Below the pieces are notes generated by a model. It ran no database searches, had not been told where the DNA came from, and saw nothing but the letters and a program-made list of their open reading frames with translations. From positions 482,011 through 546,010 of the forward strand of contig NZ_JACCBP010000003.1 of the NCBI RefSeq assembly GCF_013408655.1: 64,000 nt of DNA. Reading direction: 5' to 3'. Source of the stretch: Pigmentiphaga litoralis. GTDB lineage: Bacteria; Pseudomonadota; Gammaproteobacteria; Burkholderiales; Burkholderiaceae_B. Shown here piece by piece: positions 19,673 to 31,397 of this stretch (position 1 is the stretch's first letter; each line of letters opens with the position of its first letter). Made by a program: the position numbers and the translations under genes.

Positions 19673-21631
19673 TCAGGCCGCCGCCGCAGTGGGGGCGCCC
19701 CCCAGGTAGGCTTCGATCACCTTGGGATCCGACTGGACCTGCCGCGGCAGGCCTTCGGCAATCTTCTGCCCGAAGTCCAGCACCGACACCACATCGCACA
19801 CGCCCATCACCACGTCCATGTGATGCTCGATCAGGATCAGGGTGATGCCGTGATCGCGGATCTTGCGGATGATGGCAAGCAATTCCACGATGTCGGGTGC
19901 GGTCAGGCCGGCAGCGGGCTCGTCCAGCAGCAGCAGTTGCGGATCAAGCGCCAGGGCGCGCGCGATTTCCAGCAGGCGCTGTTTACCGTAGGGCAGGTTG
20001 CGGGCTTCTTCCAGCGCAAAGTCGGCCAGGCCCACAAAGGCCAGCAGCGCCATGCCGCGCTGGCGAGCCGCCGCTTCTTCGCGCTGCCATGATCCGGTGC
20101 GCAGCATGATGCCCGGCAAGGCCGTGTTGAAGGTGTGATGCAAGCCCACCAGCACGTTGTCCAGCGCGGTCATTTCACCGAACAGCTGGACGTTCTGGAA
20201 GGTGCGCGCGATGCCCGACAAGGCGATGTCGGACGGCGTGCGGCCCGCCAGTGATCGGCCCGCAAACGTCACGCTGCCCGCGGTGGGGGTGTAGATGCCG
20301 GTCAGCACGTTCATCATCGTGCTCTTGCCCGATCCGTTCGGGCCGATCAAACCGTGGATGGTGCCGCGGCGGATTTTCAGGTCCACCTGATTCAGCGCCT
20401 TCAGGCCGCCGAACTGCATCAGCACCTGGTTGGCGTCGAGCAGGCCGGCATCGCCCGCCGGATCGCTGCCCGCCGGTGTGCGCGCAATCGCCAGGCTGGC
20501 CTCGGCTTCGGGCAAGGGCGTGGCCGCCGCACGTTCCGCGCGCTTGTGTGCAAAGAAGGTGTTGCGCACGAAGCCCACGATGCCGTCGGGAAGGTAGTAC
20601 ACGACGAACAGGATCATCACGCCAAAGATCGTCAGCCGCCAGTCGGTCACGGCGTCCAGCCAGAAGGCAAACGCCGCCAGCGCCACGGTGCCGATCACCG
20701 GCAGCATCACGCGCTGCGGCGTGGTGCGTTTCTGCGCAAGCAGATAGACCGCGCCCAGCACCACCAGCAAGGCGACTGCCACCGCCACCATTCGGAACGT
20801 TCCGATATCGTCCAGCATCTTGGGCAGCATCACGATGATGGTGGCGCCCAGCAGCGGCCCGATACGCGTCTTGCGTCCGCCCATGATCACGGCCAGCAGG
20901 AACAGGATTGTCAGTTCGAAGTTGTAGGTGTTGGGGGAGATGTACTGCTCGGAATACGAGTACAGCGACCCCGCCAGTCCGGCGAACCCCGCACTGATCA
21001 CAAAGGCATAGACCTTGTACCGATAGACCGACACGCCCATGCAATCGGACGCGATCGGGCTGTCGCGCAGCGCTTCGAACGACCGGCCCAGATGCGACTT
21101 GAGGATGCGGTGCACGGCCAGCAGCGCCAGCACCATCAGCACGGCCACGATCCAGAAGTATTCGGTCTTGTTGACCAGATGCGTGCCGAACATGGGCTTG
21201 GACAGCTTGATGCCCAGCGGACCTTCGGTCAGGAAGGTCATTTCGTTGATCAGGATCTGGATGATCGTGCCAAACGCCAGGGTCACCATCGCCAGATATG
21301 GCCCGGTGACGCGCAGCGCGGGCAGCGCCAGCACCGCGCCGAACACGGCGGTGACGGCAATGGCCGCCGGCACCGTGATCCAGATCGGCATGCCCAAGTG
21401 GAACACCAGCACGCCGGCCGTATAGGACCCGATGCCGAACAGACCGGCATGACCGAGGGACACCTGCCCGGTATAACCCACCACGATGTCGAGCCCAAAC
21501 AGCAGGATCGCGTAGATCATGATGGTTTCGGCCAGGTGCTGGTAATACGGATTGGTCACCGCCAGCGGGAACAGCGCCAGGCAGACGATGCCCAGCACCG
21601 AGAGTGCGATATGCAAAGGTTTCATCGTCAT
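19673..21631 (-). CDS. Fused LivM permease and LivG ATP-binding protein
   Basis: A 652-residue fusion. Residues 1 to about 365 are an inner-membrane permease of the LivM type: many hydrophobic segments, with GYTGQVSLGHAGLFGIGSY near residues 52-70. After a hydrophilic Ala/Pro-rich linker (about 366-395), residues about 396-652 form an ATPase of the LivG type, with Walker A GPNGSGKST at 430-438, signature LPYGKQRLLEIARAL and Walker B LLLLDEPAAGL. In E. coli these are two proteins. Its ATG overlaps the livH stop by 4 bases (ATGA). With LivF it would form the ATPase pair. It imports amino acids or related small acids; the substrate is not evident. Confidence 0.92.
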   Translation of the reverse strand: MTMKPLHIALSVLGIVCLALFPLAVTNPYYQHLAETIMIYAILLFGLDIVVGYTGQVSLGHAGLFGIGSYTAGVLVFHLGMPIWITVPAAIAVTAVFGAVLALPALRVTGPYLAMVTLAFGTIIQILINEMTFLTEGPLGIKLSKPMFGTHLVNKTEYFWIVAVLMVLALLAVHRILKSHLGRSFEALRDSPIASDCMGVSVYRYKVYAFVISAGFAGLAGSLYSYSEQYISPNTYNFELTILFLLAVIMGGRKTRIGPLLGATIIVMLPKMLDDIGTFRMVAVAVALLVVLGAVYLLAQKRTTPQRVMLPVIGTVALAAFAFWLDAVTDWRLTIFGVMILFVVYYLPDGIVGFVRNTFFAHKRAERAAATPLPEAEASLAIARTPAGSDPAGDAGLLDANQVLMQFGGLKALNQVDLKIRRGTIHGLIGPNGSGKSTMMNVLTGIYTPTAGSVTFAGRSLAGRTPSDIALSGIARTFQNVQLFGEMTALDNVLVGLHHTFNTALPGIMLRTGSWQREEAAARQRGMALLAFVGLADFALEEARNLPYGKQRLLEIARALALDPQLLLLDEPAAGLTAPDIVELLAIIRKIRDHGITLILIEHHMDVVMGVCDVVSVLDFGQKIAEGLPRQVQSDPKVIEAYLGGAPTAAAA

Positions 21632-22503
21632 ACCTTCTTGATGGCAGTCTTGCCGAACAGGCCGGCTGGCTTGAGCGCGAGCACGAGCAGCAACAGCACG
21701 AGTCCGGGCACGTCCTTGTAGCCCGTGGACAGGTAGAAGCCGGTGGTGGTCTCGGCAATGCCCAGCACCAATCCCCCGACGATCACCCCCATGCCGCTGG
21801 ACAGCCCGCCGATGATGGCGACGGCAAACGCCTTGAGGCCGAGCACGGCGCCCATGGTCGCGCCGGTCAGCGTCAGCGGCGCGATCAGCACGCCCGCAAA
21901 CGCGGCCGTCATGGACGACAGGGCATACGAAAACGTGATGACGCGGCTGGTGTCGATGCCCATCAGGCCGGCTGCCGCACGATCGTCCGACGTGGCCACC
22001 ACGGCCTTGCCATAGATCGATTTGCGGTTGAAGATTTCGACCGCCAGCATCAGCGCCAGGGCGCCCACCACGACCAGCAGTTCCATGGGCAGCACGTTGG
22101 CGCCAAACACCTTGATCGGCGCTTCGGGCAGGGGGGACGGAAAGCGGAGGTCATCACGGCCCCATACGTTTTCGGCCACGTTCTTGAAGATGATGCCCAG
22201 CGCGATGGTGGCCATGATCCAGCCGAATTCGGACCGGGTCTTGATTGCCGGCCGCACGCCGACACGTTCGACCAGCGCGCCTTGCGCCAGCCCGAACAGA
22301 CACACCAGCGGGATCATGAGCCAGTAGTTGACGCCCAGTCCGACGAGCGTCAGGCCGACGAGCGCGCCCAGCATCAGAGCTTCGCCCTGCCCAAAATTGA
22401 GGGTGCCGGATGTCGCGAACGTGACCTGGTAGCCGAACGCGATGACCGCGTAGATCATGCCAAGCGCCACGCCGCTGTAGATCAGCTGTATGAAGATTTC
22501 CAT
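21628..22503 (-). CDS. livH: ABC transporter permease, LivH type
   Basis: A 291-residue inner-membrane permease. It opens with the typical N-terminus MEIFIQLIYSGVALGMIYAV, followed by LNFGQGEALMLGAL, and has about eight hydrophobic segments. The C-terminus carries the conserved permease loop FAVAIIGGLSSGMGVIVGGL. It overlaps the downstream fused livMG gene by 4 bases and is separated from livK by a 124-base gap with a strong hairpin. It forms the membrane channel together with the LivM half of the fusion. Confidence 0.92.
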   Translation of the reverse strand: MEIFIQLIYSGVALGMIYAVIAFGYQVTFATSGTLNFGQGEALMLGALVGLTLVGLGVNYWLMIPLVCLFGLAQGALVERVGVRPAIKTRSEFGWIMATIALGIIFKNVAENVWGRDDLRFPSPLPEAPIKVFGANVLPMELLVVVGALALMLAVEIFNRKSIYGKAVVATSDDRAAAGLMGIDTSRVITFSYALSSMTAAFAGVLIAPLTLTGATMGAVLGLKAFAVAIIGGLSSGMGVIVGGLVLGIAETTTGFYLSTGYKDVPGLVLLLLVLALKPAGLFGKTAIKKV

Positions 22504-22590
22504 CTGGGATCCCGAGCAGAAAACCGGCTTTCCCGGCGCCTGCCGGAAAAGCCGTGGAGACAGCCGGCGCCGCAGAGCGCCGAGTCCAGG

Positions 22591-22612
22591 TCAGGCGCCG
22601 GGCGGCGCCTGA
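22591..22612 (-). other. Perfect hairpin between livK and livH
   Basis: TCAGGCGCC pairs with GGCGCCTGA (9 bp) around a 4-base loop. There is no U-run. Hairpins at this place, between a binding-protein gene and its permease, often protect the upstream mRNA from decay and lower downstream expression. Confidence 0.65.
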
Positions 22613-22627
22613 GTGCACAAGCCCGCC

Positions 22628-23854
22628 TTATTTGGCCAGGGCGGTGCTTTCTTTTTTGCGCGCCGTGGCGCCCGACTTCATGTCGGTGTCATAGGCATAG
22701 ACGACGCGTCCGCCTTTCACTTCGCCGATCACGGTCAGGTTGGCCGTGATGGCGTCATGGTCGTCGTGCGAGAACGGCTTGTCGTAGGTCATCACGACGC
22801 CTTCCACCGGGGTCTGCAGGTTTTCGAGTGCTTCGCGCAGCTTCACGCCGTCGGTGCTCTTGGCCTGGTTGATCGCGGCCGCCAGCAGATAGACCGAGTC
22901 ATACCCCTGCGCGGCCGACACCGGCGAGTCGATCCGGTTGTTCTTGGGCTTGAAGGTCTTCAGGTAGTTGTCGATGAAGGCCTTGCGCTTCGGGGTGTTC
23001 GGTTCCTGGATGAAGGTTTGCGGCATGCGCGCGCCTTCGCCGTTGGTGCCCGAGTTGTCGATGTAGTTGGCCATCGACAGGGTCCAGCTGCCGATCAGCG
23101 GCACCTTCCAGCCCAGCTTGGTCATGCCGTTGGCGATCTGCGCCAGTTCAGGGCCGATGCCGTAGGTCAGCACCGCTTCCGCTCCGGCCGATTTGGCCTT
23201 GAGCAGTTGCGCGGTCATGTCCACGTCCTTGATATTGAATTTTTCGACGGCGACCGGCTTCATGCCTTTGGCGGTCAGGGCTTTTTCCAGGTCTTCGCGG
23301 CCCAGCTGGCCGTAGTTGGTGGAGTCGGCCAGGATCGCGACCTTCTTGAAGCCGCGCTTGGTGACCGCTTCTTCGACGATCATGGGCGCCTGGATCGTGT
23401 CATGCGCGGCGTTGCGGAACACGTAGTTGTCGGGATGCTCGGGCTTCTTGAACTGGTGCGTGATCACGCTGCCGGTCGCCACGTTGTTGATCACTGGAAT
23501 CTTGGCGTCCTGGAAGAAGCGCTGCGAGGCCAGGGCAACGCCGGTGTTGATGTAGCCCAGCATGGCCACGACCTGTTCCTTGTTGATCATTTCCTGCGCG
23601 ATCTGCACGCCGCGTTCGTTCTTGGCTTCGTCGTCGCGTTCGACCAATTGCAGTTGACGCCCCATGACGCCACCGGCCTTGTTGATCTCGGTCGTTGCCA
23701 GCCGGACGCCATCACGCATGCTGACGCCCATGGACGACGAGCCCCCTGTGAAGGGCCCCGACACGCCGATCTTGATCGGGTCGGCAGCGTGGGCGAACGA
23801 GGCGGTCAACGACAGAGCGAGGATGCCGGCGAGTTTTTGTAATGGGAAAGTCAT
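22628..23854 (-). CDS. livK: Periplasmic substrate-binding protein, LivK type
   Basis: A 408-residue extracellular ligand-binding protein (Peripla_BP_6 family). The N-terminus has a signal peptide (MTFPLQKLAGILALSLTASF, then AHAA) with probable cleavage after AHA. The mature start DPIKIGVSGPFTGGSSSMG is typical of Leu/Ile/Val-type receptors, as are NEVNKAGG-like (here TEINKAGG) and VVAMLGYINTGVALA. I chose the ATG at 23854 because GGAG precedes it; an upstream TTG in frame gives an unlikely leader. First gene of the importer operon. The ligand is unknown; the adjacent alpha-hydroxy-acid oxidase hints at organic acids. Confidence 0.92.
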   Translation of the reverse strand: MTFPLQKLAGILALSLTASFAHAADPIKIGVSGPFTGGSSSMGVSMRDGVRLATTEINKAGGVMGRQLQLVERDDEAKNERGVQIAQEMINKEQVVAMLGYINTGVALASQRFFQDAKIPVINNVATGSVITHQFKKPEHPDNYVFRNAAHDTIQAPMIVEEAVTKRGFKKVAILADSTNYGQLGREDLEKALTAKGMKPVAVEKFNIKDVDMTAQLLKAKSAGAEAVLTYGIGPELAQIANGMTKLGWKVPLIGSWTLSMANYIDNSGTNGEGARMPQTFIQEPNTPKRKAFIDNYLKTFKPKNNRIDSPVSAAQGYDSVYLLAAAINQAKSTDGVKLREALENLQTPVEGVVMTYDKPFSHDDHDAITANLTVIGEVKGGRVVYAYDTDMKSGATARKKESTALAK

Positions 23855-23953
23855 GGTGTCTCCTGAGGTGCAGCGGAAGTAGCGGACTGAGGCAGTACGA
23901 ACCGGATCAAGCAACAGCGGGTCAAGCAAAACCAGGGCAAGGCAGGGCAGGCT

Positions 23954-25108
23954 TCAGGCCGCCGTGCGGGTGTCGTTCCAGAGCACGTCGCTCGTCACGT
24001 CGCGCACGTCGCGGGTGCCGGTCAGCGCCATGGCCACGTCCAGTTCCTTGCGAATGATGTCGAGGGTGGCCGTCACGCCGGCTTCGCCGAGCGCGCCCAG
24101 GCCATACAGGAAGGCGCGTCCGATCAGGCAGGACTTGGCGCCCAGCGCCAGCGCGCGCAGCACGTCCTGGCCCGAGCGGATGCCGCCATCGAACATGATC
24201 TCGACCCGGTCGCCCACCGCGGCCGCGATCGACGGCAGGGCGGCGATGGAAGAAGGCGCGCCATCGAGCTGGCGCCCGCCATGGTTGGACACCACGATGG
24301 CGTCGGCGCCGCTGTCGGCCGCCAGGCGCGCGTCTTCGACGTTCAGCACGCCTTTCAGAATGAGCTTGCCCGGCCACAGGCGCCGCACCCAAGCGACGTC
24401 GTTCCAGTTCAACGACGGGTCGAACTGGCCCGCGATCCATTCGGACAGGGTCTTGAGGTTGCCGGCCTTGGCCAGCTGCGCTTCCAGGTTGCCAAAGCTT
24501 TTGCGTTTGCCCATCATCACGCCCCAGGCCCATGACGGCTTGGTCGCGATATCGAGCGCATTGGCGAGCGTCAGGCGCGGCGGCACGGCCAGGCCATTCT
24601 TGATGTCGCGGTGCCGCTGCCCCTGGATCTGCAGATCGAGTGTCAGCACGAGCGCGGAACAATTGGCCGCAATGGCGCGTTCGATCAGCGACTGCGAAAA
24701 TGCGCGGTCGCGCATCACGTACAGCTGGAACCAGAAGGGCTGGGTGACGGCGTCGCGTACGTCTTCGATCGAGCAGATCGACATGGTGCTGAGGCAGAAG
24801 GGCACACCGGCGCGTTCCGCCGCGCGGGCAGCCAGGATTTCGCCATCGCCATGCATGATGCCGGTCAGCCCCGTAGGTGCAAGACCCACGGGCATGCTGA
24901 CGCGCTGGCCGAGCATGGTGCTTGCAAGATTGCGCGAGGAGACGTCGACCATGACGCGCTGGCGCAGACGCAGCGCCGCCAGGTCATTGCAGTTGGCGTG
25001 CAGCGTGACTTCATCGTACGAACCGCTGTCGACGTAATCGAAGATGGCGCGCGCCACCCGGCGCTTTGCCATTGCTCGCAGATCCCCGACATGCGTGATT
25101 GCCTGCAT
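23954..25108 (-). CDS. lldD: FMN-dependent alpha-hydroxy-acid dehydrogenase (LldD-like)
   Basis: A 384-residue TIM-barrel flavoenzyme that oxidises L-lactate or a related 2-hydroxy acid to the 2-keto acid. The catalytic His/Arg motif SNHGGRQLDG is at about residues 276-285, and PVGLAPTGLTGIMHGDGE and the phosphate-binding FDGGIRSG are also present. There is no N-terminal cytochrome b2 domain and no membrane segment. It lies 99 bases upstream of livK on the same strand. It may be cotranscribed with the importer, which would then bring in its substrate. Exact substrate (lactate, glycolate, mandelate, other) cannot be told. Confidence 0.88.
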   Translation of the reverse strand: MQAITHVGDLRAMAKRRVARAIFDYVDSGSYDEVTLHANCNDLAALRLRQRVMVDVSSRNLASTMLGQRVSMPVGLAPTGLTGIMHGDGEILAARAAERAGVPFCLSTMSICSIEDVRDAVTQPFWFQLYVMRDRAFSQSLIERAIAANCSALVLTLDLQIQGQRHRDIKNGLAVPPRLTLANALDIATKPSWAWGVMMGKRKSFGNLEAQLAKAGNLKTLSEWIAGQFDPSLNWNDVAWVRRLWPGKLILKGVLNVEDARLAADSGADAIVVSNHGGRQLDGAPSSIAALPSIAAAVGDRVEIMFDGGIRSGQDVLRALALGAKSCLIGRAFLYGLGALGEAGVTATLDIIRKELDVAMALTGTRDVRDVTSDVLWNDTRTAA

Positions 25109-25215
25109 CCCCGTCCCCTCTATTTTTGTTATGAGAGAGCCATGCTATCGAGGTAGAGCATGTGTTGCGCAGAATATCATTCCGCATGAGCCTGGAAAAT
25201 GTTTCCGCCTCGGGG

Positions 25216-26136
25216 TTAGTACGTGCTGGTTTGCCCGTTCCGGGTTAACGCGGTCAGCCAGGTGGCGAACAGATCGACGACCTCGTCAAAGGGTTGGGAG
25301 GCATCGCGGCACAGGTAGTAGTCGGATGTCGAAGGCACCGTAATGTCGAACAGGCGGACCAGCTTGCCTTCGTCCAGCCATTGCCGCACCAGGCAGTCGC
25401 GGGCCAGGCCGACGCCCATGCCGGCGCGCGCCGCTTCCAGCATCATGCCCAGATCAAACATGCGCACGCCGCCTTCGGGTTCGGAACTGTCGTTCACGCC
25501 TGCGGCCATCAGCCAGGGCCGCCACGGTTCCAGGGGGCAGCGCAGCAAGGTGGCCTGGCGGATGTCCGCCGGACTGCGCAGGCCCGGGTGCGCCGCCAGA
25601 TACGCGGGCGAACACACCGGAAACACCGGGTCGTGCGTCAGGCGCTGCGAGATCAGGCCGGTAAAGCTGCCGGTGCCGAAACGGATCTGCAGGTCCGCAT
25701 AGGGCGGTCCCATTTCAAGATAGGGGATGGACAGCAGCAGCTCGATTTCGACATCGGGATGCCGCTCGGTAAAGCCCGCCAGATGGGGCACCAGGATCTG
25801 CCGCGCGAACGTGGGAGTGGACACGATCCGCAGCGGTTCGCGGCGGCGCACGACGCGTTGATGCAGCGACGCGTTGGACAGCAGTTCAAGGGCGCTGCGG
25901 ACCTGCTCCAGATATTCCTTGCCGGCCAGGCTCAGGTCCAGCCCGCGGCCCCGGCGCACGAACAGGCTGACGCCCAGTTGCGCTTCCAGGGCGACCACCC
26001 GCTTGCCCACTGCACTGGCCGTAATGCATAACGCTTCGCTGGCCCGCTCGAACGATCCCAGGCGGGCCGCCGCCTCGAAGGCCTGGATGCCGGCAAGGGG
26101 CGGAAGCCGGACATCTTTCCCGGTCGGACTATGCAT
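25216..26136 (-). CDS. LysR-family transcriptional regulator (GcvA-like)
   Basis: A 306-residue LysR regulator. The N-terminal winged helix-turn-helix is near residues 10-70 (LAGIQAFEAAARLGSFERAS, then ITASAVGKRVVALEAQLGVS). The C-terminal periplasmic-binding-like sensor domain starts near residue 95. The PPLAGIQAFEAAAR start resembles the GcvA/AmpR subgroup. I chose the ATG at 26136, preceded by AGGA; a longer frame adds an odd leader. It lies 107 bases upstream of lldD in the same direction, so it is a likely regulator of lldD and perhaps of the importer. Confidence 0.88.
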   Translation of the reverse strand: MHSPTGKDVRLPPLAGIQAFEAAARLGSFERASEALCITASAVGKRVVALEAQLGVSLFVRRGRGLDLSLAGKEYLEQVRSALELLSNASLHQRVVRRREPLRIVSTPTFARQILVPHLAGFTERHPDVEIELLLSIPYLEMGPPYADLQIRFGTGSFTGLISQRLTHDPVFPVCSPAYLAAHPGLRSPADIRQATLLRCPLEPWRPWLMAAGVNDSSEPEGGVRMFDLGMMLEAARAGMGVGLARDCLVRQWLDEGKLVRLFDITVPSTSDYYLCRDASQPFDEVVDLFATWLTALTRNGQTSTY

Positions 26137-26192
26137 GCGAAGGTCCTGCGCTGGCAGCGTGGCAAACCGGAAGTATAGGTTCTGCCGGACGC

Positions 26193-26233
26193 CAAAAAAC
26201 AAGGCGCGCAGTGGGGATTTCCCGCTGCGCGCC
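26193..26233 (-). terminator. Terminator after the M16 peptidase gene
   Basis: Read on the minus strand, GGCGCGCAG pairs with CTGCGCGCC around an inner GGGA/TCCC element, followed by TTGTTTTTT. It lies about 45 bases past the stop of the M16 peptidase gene and just upstream of the LysR gene. Confidence 0.82.
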
Positions 26234-26274
26234 CGGTGTCGTCAGGCTGCCTTGATGAAGCAGCCGCTACATGC

Positions 26275-29076
<2,802 letters not shown>

Positions 29077-29140
29077 GGATGCCCGATAGAGAAGTGAAAA
29101 GAAAGGTTGGAGTCGAGGCGGCCGGTTTGGTTCGGCCCGA

Positions 29141-30313
29141 TCATTTCGACAGCAGGCGCATGGCCTGTTCAAGACCGCCCAGTGTCACACCGAACATGCG
29201 GTTCTGCATCAGCTTGCGGATGATGTCGATCGATTGCCGATACGGCCACAGGCTTTCCGGTTCCGGATTGAGCCAGATGCTTTTGGGAAACGCGGACGCC
29301 ACCCGCTGCAGCCACACGGCGCCCGCTTCGGGATTGTTGAATTCGACCGAGCCGCCCGGTTGCAGGATTTCGTAGGGACTCATGGTGGCGTCGCCCACGA
29401 AGATCACCCGCCAGTCCGCGTTATAGGTCCGCAGCACGTCCCAGGTGGGAATGCGTTCGGCATGGCGTCGCCGGTTGTCGCGCCACACGAAGTCGTACAG
29501 GCAGTTGTGGAAGTAATAGACTTCCAGGTGCTTGAATTCGCTGCGCGCTGCCGAAAACAGTTCTTCGATCCGCGCAATGTGGCCGTCCATGGTGCCGCCC
29601 ACATCCAGGAGCATCAGCACCTTCACGGCATTGTGCCGCTCGGGCACCATGCGGATGTCCAGGTAGCCGGCGTTGCGGGCGGTCTGGCGGATGGTGTCAT
29701 CCAGGTCCAGTTCCATGTCGGCGCCCTGGCGCGCAAAGCGCCGCAGCCGGCGCAGCGCCACCTTGATGTTGCGCGTGCCGATTTCGACGGTGTCGTCGTA
29801 GTCCTTGTAGCTGCGCTGATCCCAGGCCTTGACTGCCGTGCGATTGCCCGACGATTCGTCGCCAATGCGGATGCCCTCGGGGTGATACCCGCCGCTGCCA
29901 AACGGCGATGTGCCGCCCGTGCCTATCCACTTGCTGCCGCCTTCGTGGCGTTCCTTCTGTTCTTTCAGCCGCTTCTGGAATTCTTCCATCAGCTTGTCCC
30001 AGCCCAGCTTTTCGATGGCGGCCTTGTCTTCGGGCGACAGGTCGCGCGCCAGGTTGCGCAGCATCCATTCCAGCGGAATGTCCTTGCCCGGCGGAAAGGC
30101 GGCGTCGATCGCGCGGGTGTAGCTGGCAAAGGCCAGGTCATACCGGTCGAACAGGCTTTCGTCCTTGACCAGCACGATGCGCGCAAGCAGGTAGAACTCG
30201 TCCAGCGACGGCGGAATCACCTGGGCCTTGAGCGCTTCAAGGAGGCTCAGGAATTCGCGTATCGACACCGGCAATTGGTGCTTGCGCAGGTGGTAGAAAA
30301 AGTCGATCAGCAT
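29141..30313 (-). CDS. VWA domain protein, CoxE-like
   Basis: A 390-residue cytoplasmic protein with a C-terminal von Willebrand A domain. The metal-site region reads VLMLLDVGGTMDGHI (the usual DxSxS is DxGGT here), and FHNCLYDFVWRD and VGDATMSPYEI follow. The N-terminal part (HLRKHQLPVSIREFLSLLEA) is typical of the CoxE-like family that pairs with MoxR ATPases. It starts 31 bases after the MoxR gene on the same strand. Such pairs act as AAA+/VWA chaperones for metal insertion or complex assembly. The client is unknown; the nearby c-type cytochromes are divergent and only a suggestion. Confidence 0.87.
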   Translation of the reverse strand: MLIDFFYHLRKHQLPVSIREFLSLLEALKAQVIPPSLDEFYLLARIVLVKDESLFDRYDLAFASYTRAIDAAFPPGKDIPLEWMLRNLARDLSPEDKAAIEKLGWDKLMEEFQKRLKEQKERHEGGSKWIGTGGTSPFGSGGYHPEGIRIGDESSGNRTAVKAWDQRSYKDYDDTVEIGTRNIKVALRRLRRFARQGADMELDLDDTIRQTARNAGYLDIRMVPERHNAVKVLMLLDVGGTMDGHIARIEELFSAARSEFKHLEVYYFHNCLYDFVWRDNRRRHAERIPTWDVLRTYNADWRVIFVGDATMSPYEILQPGGSVEFNNPEAGAVWLQRVASAFPKSIWLNPEPESLWPYRQSIDIIRKLMQNRMFGVTLGGLEQAMRLLSK

Positions 30314-30344
30314 GCGAGCCCTCCGGCGTCGGCGTCGATGCGCT

Positions 30345-31232
30345 TCAGCCGCGCCGGCCCGATCGCGCCATCGCGACCAGCCGTTCGAACAGGTGCACGT
30401 CCTGCTCGTTTTTCAGCAGCGCGCCATGCAGCGGCGGCACGATCGCGTCACGGTCCTGGCTGCGCAGCGCTTCGGGCGGAATGTCTTCGGCCAGCAGCAG
30501 TTTCAGCCAGTCCAGCAGTTCGGACGTGGACGGCTTTTTCTTCAGCCCGGGCACGTCGCGCAGTTGGTAGAAGGTGGCCAGGGCGGCTTCGAGCAGCGAC
30601 TTTTTCAGACCCGGGAAGTGCACGTCGACAATGGCCTGCATGGTGGCCTCGTCGGGGAAGCGGATGTAGTGAAAGAAGCAGCGGCGCAGGAAAGCGTCGG
30701 GCAGGTCCTTTTCATTGTTGGACGTGATGATCACCAGCGGGCGATGCACCGCGCGCACCATCTGCTGCGTCTCGTACACAAAAAATTCCATGCGATCGAG
30801 TTCACGCAGCAGATCGTTCGGGAATTCGATGTCGGCCTTGTCGATTTCGTCGATCAGCAGCACCACGGGCTCATCGGCCGTGAATGCCTGCCACAGCACG
30901 CCACGCACGATGTAGTTGTCGATCACGCGCACGCGCTCATCGCCCAGCTGCGAGTCGCGCAGCCGCGACACCGCGTCGTATTCATACAGGCCCTGGTGGG
31001 CCTTGGTGGTCGATTTGATGTGCCACTGCAACAGCGGCCGGTCCAATGCGCGCGCCACCTCTTCGGCCAGCATCGTCTTACCCGTGCCGGGCTCGCCCTT
31101 GATCAGCAGCGGGCGCTGCAGCGTCAGCGCCGCATTGACCGCCAGGGTCAGGTCTTGCGTGGCGACATAACTGTCGGTGCCGGCAAAACGGGGGGTAGGG
31201 GCGTCGGCTTTCTGCGGCGTCTGGTCAGGCAT
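30345..31232 (-). CDS. MoxR-family AAA+ ATPase
   Basis: A 295-residue AAA+ ATPase. It has Walker A GEPGTGKT, Walker B VVLLIDEIDKAD, sensor I ITSNNEKDLPDAFLRRC, and the MoxR-typical RPLLQWHIKSTTKAHQGLYE. I chose the ATG at 31232, which starts MPDQTPQKADAP; an in-frame extension to 31493 has no protein-like character. It forms an operon with the VWA gene immediately downstream, the standard MoxR-CoxE pair. Confidence 0.9.
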   Translation of the reverse strand: MPDQTPQKADAPTPRFAGTDSYVATQDLTLAVNAALTLQRPLLIKGEPGTGKTMLAEEVARALDRPLLQWHIKSTTKAHQGLYEYDAVSRLRDSQLGDERVRVIDNYIVRGVLWQAFTADEPVVLLIDEIDKADIEFPNDLLRELDRMEFFVYETQQMVRAVHRPLVIITSNNEKDLPDAFLRRCFFHYIRFPDEATMQAIVDVHFPGLKKSLLEAALATFYQLRDVPGLKKKPSTSELLDWLKLLLAEDIPPEALRSQDRDAIVPPLHGALLKNEQDVHLFERLVAMARSGRRG

Positions 31233-31397
31233 GGAATCCGTCCGTAGGCTAAGGCATGGCAGGGCACGGCGTGCCGTGCGGGGCAGACATGAGCATAGCG
31301 GATCGGCGCGCCGGGTCGCTCTGCACTGGGCAAGGTGGCGGATAAAGCAGTGGAGTGATGTATCATCCGGCGTTATAAAGTAGAAAGGCATAAGCAG

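Noticed and set aside
23854..23929. Upstream TTG start for livK
   Set aside because: It would add a leader without signal character ahead of a perfect signal peptide that has its own ribosome site.
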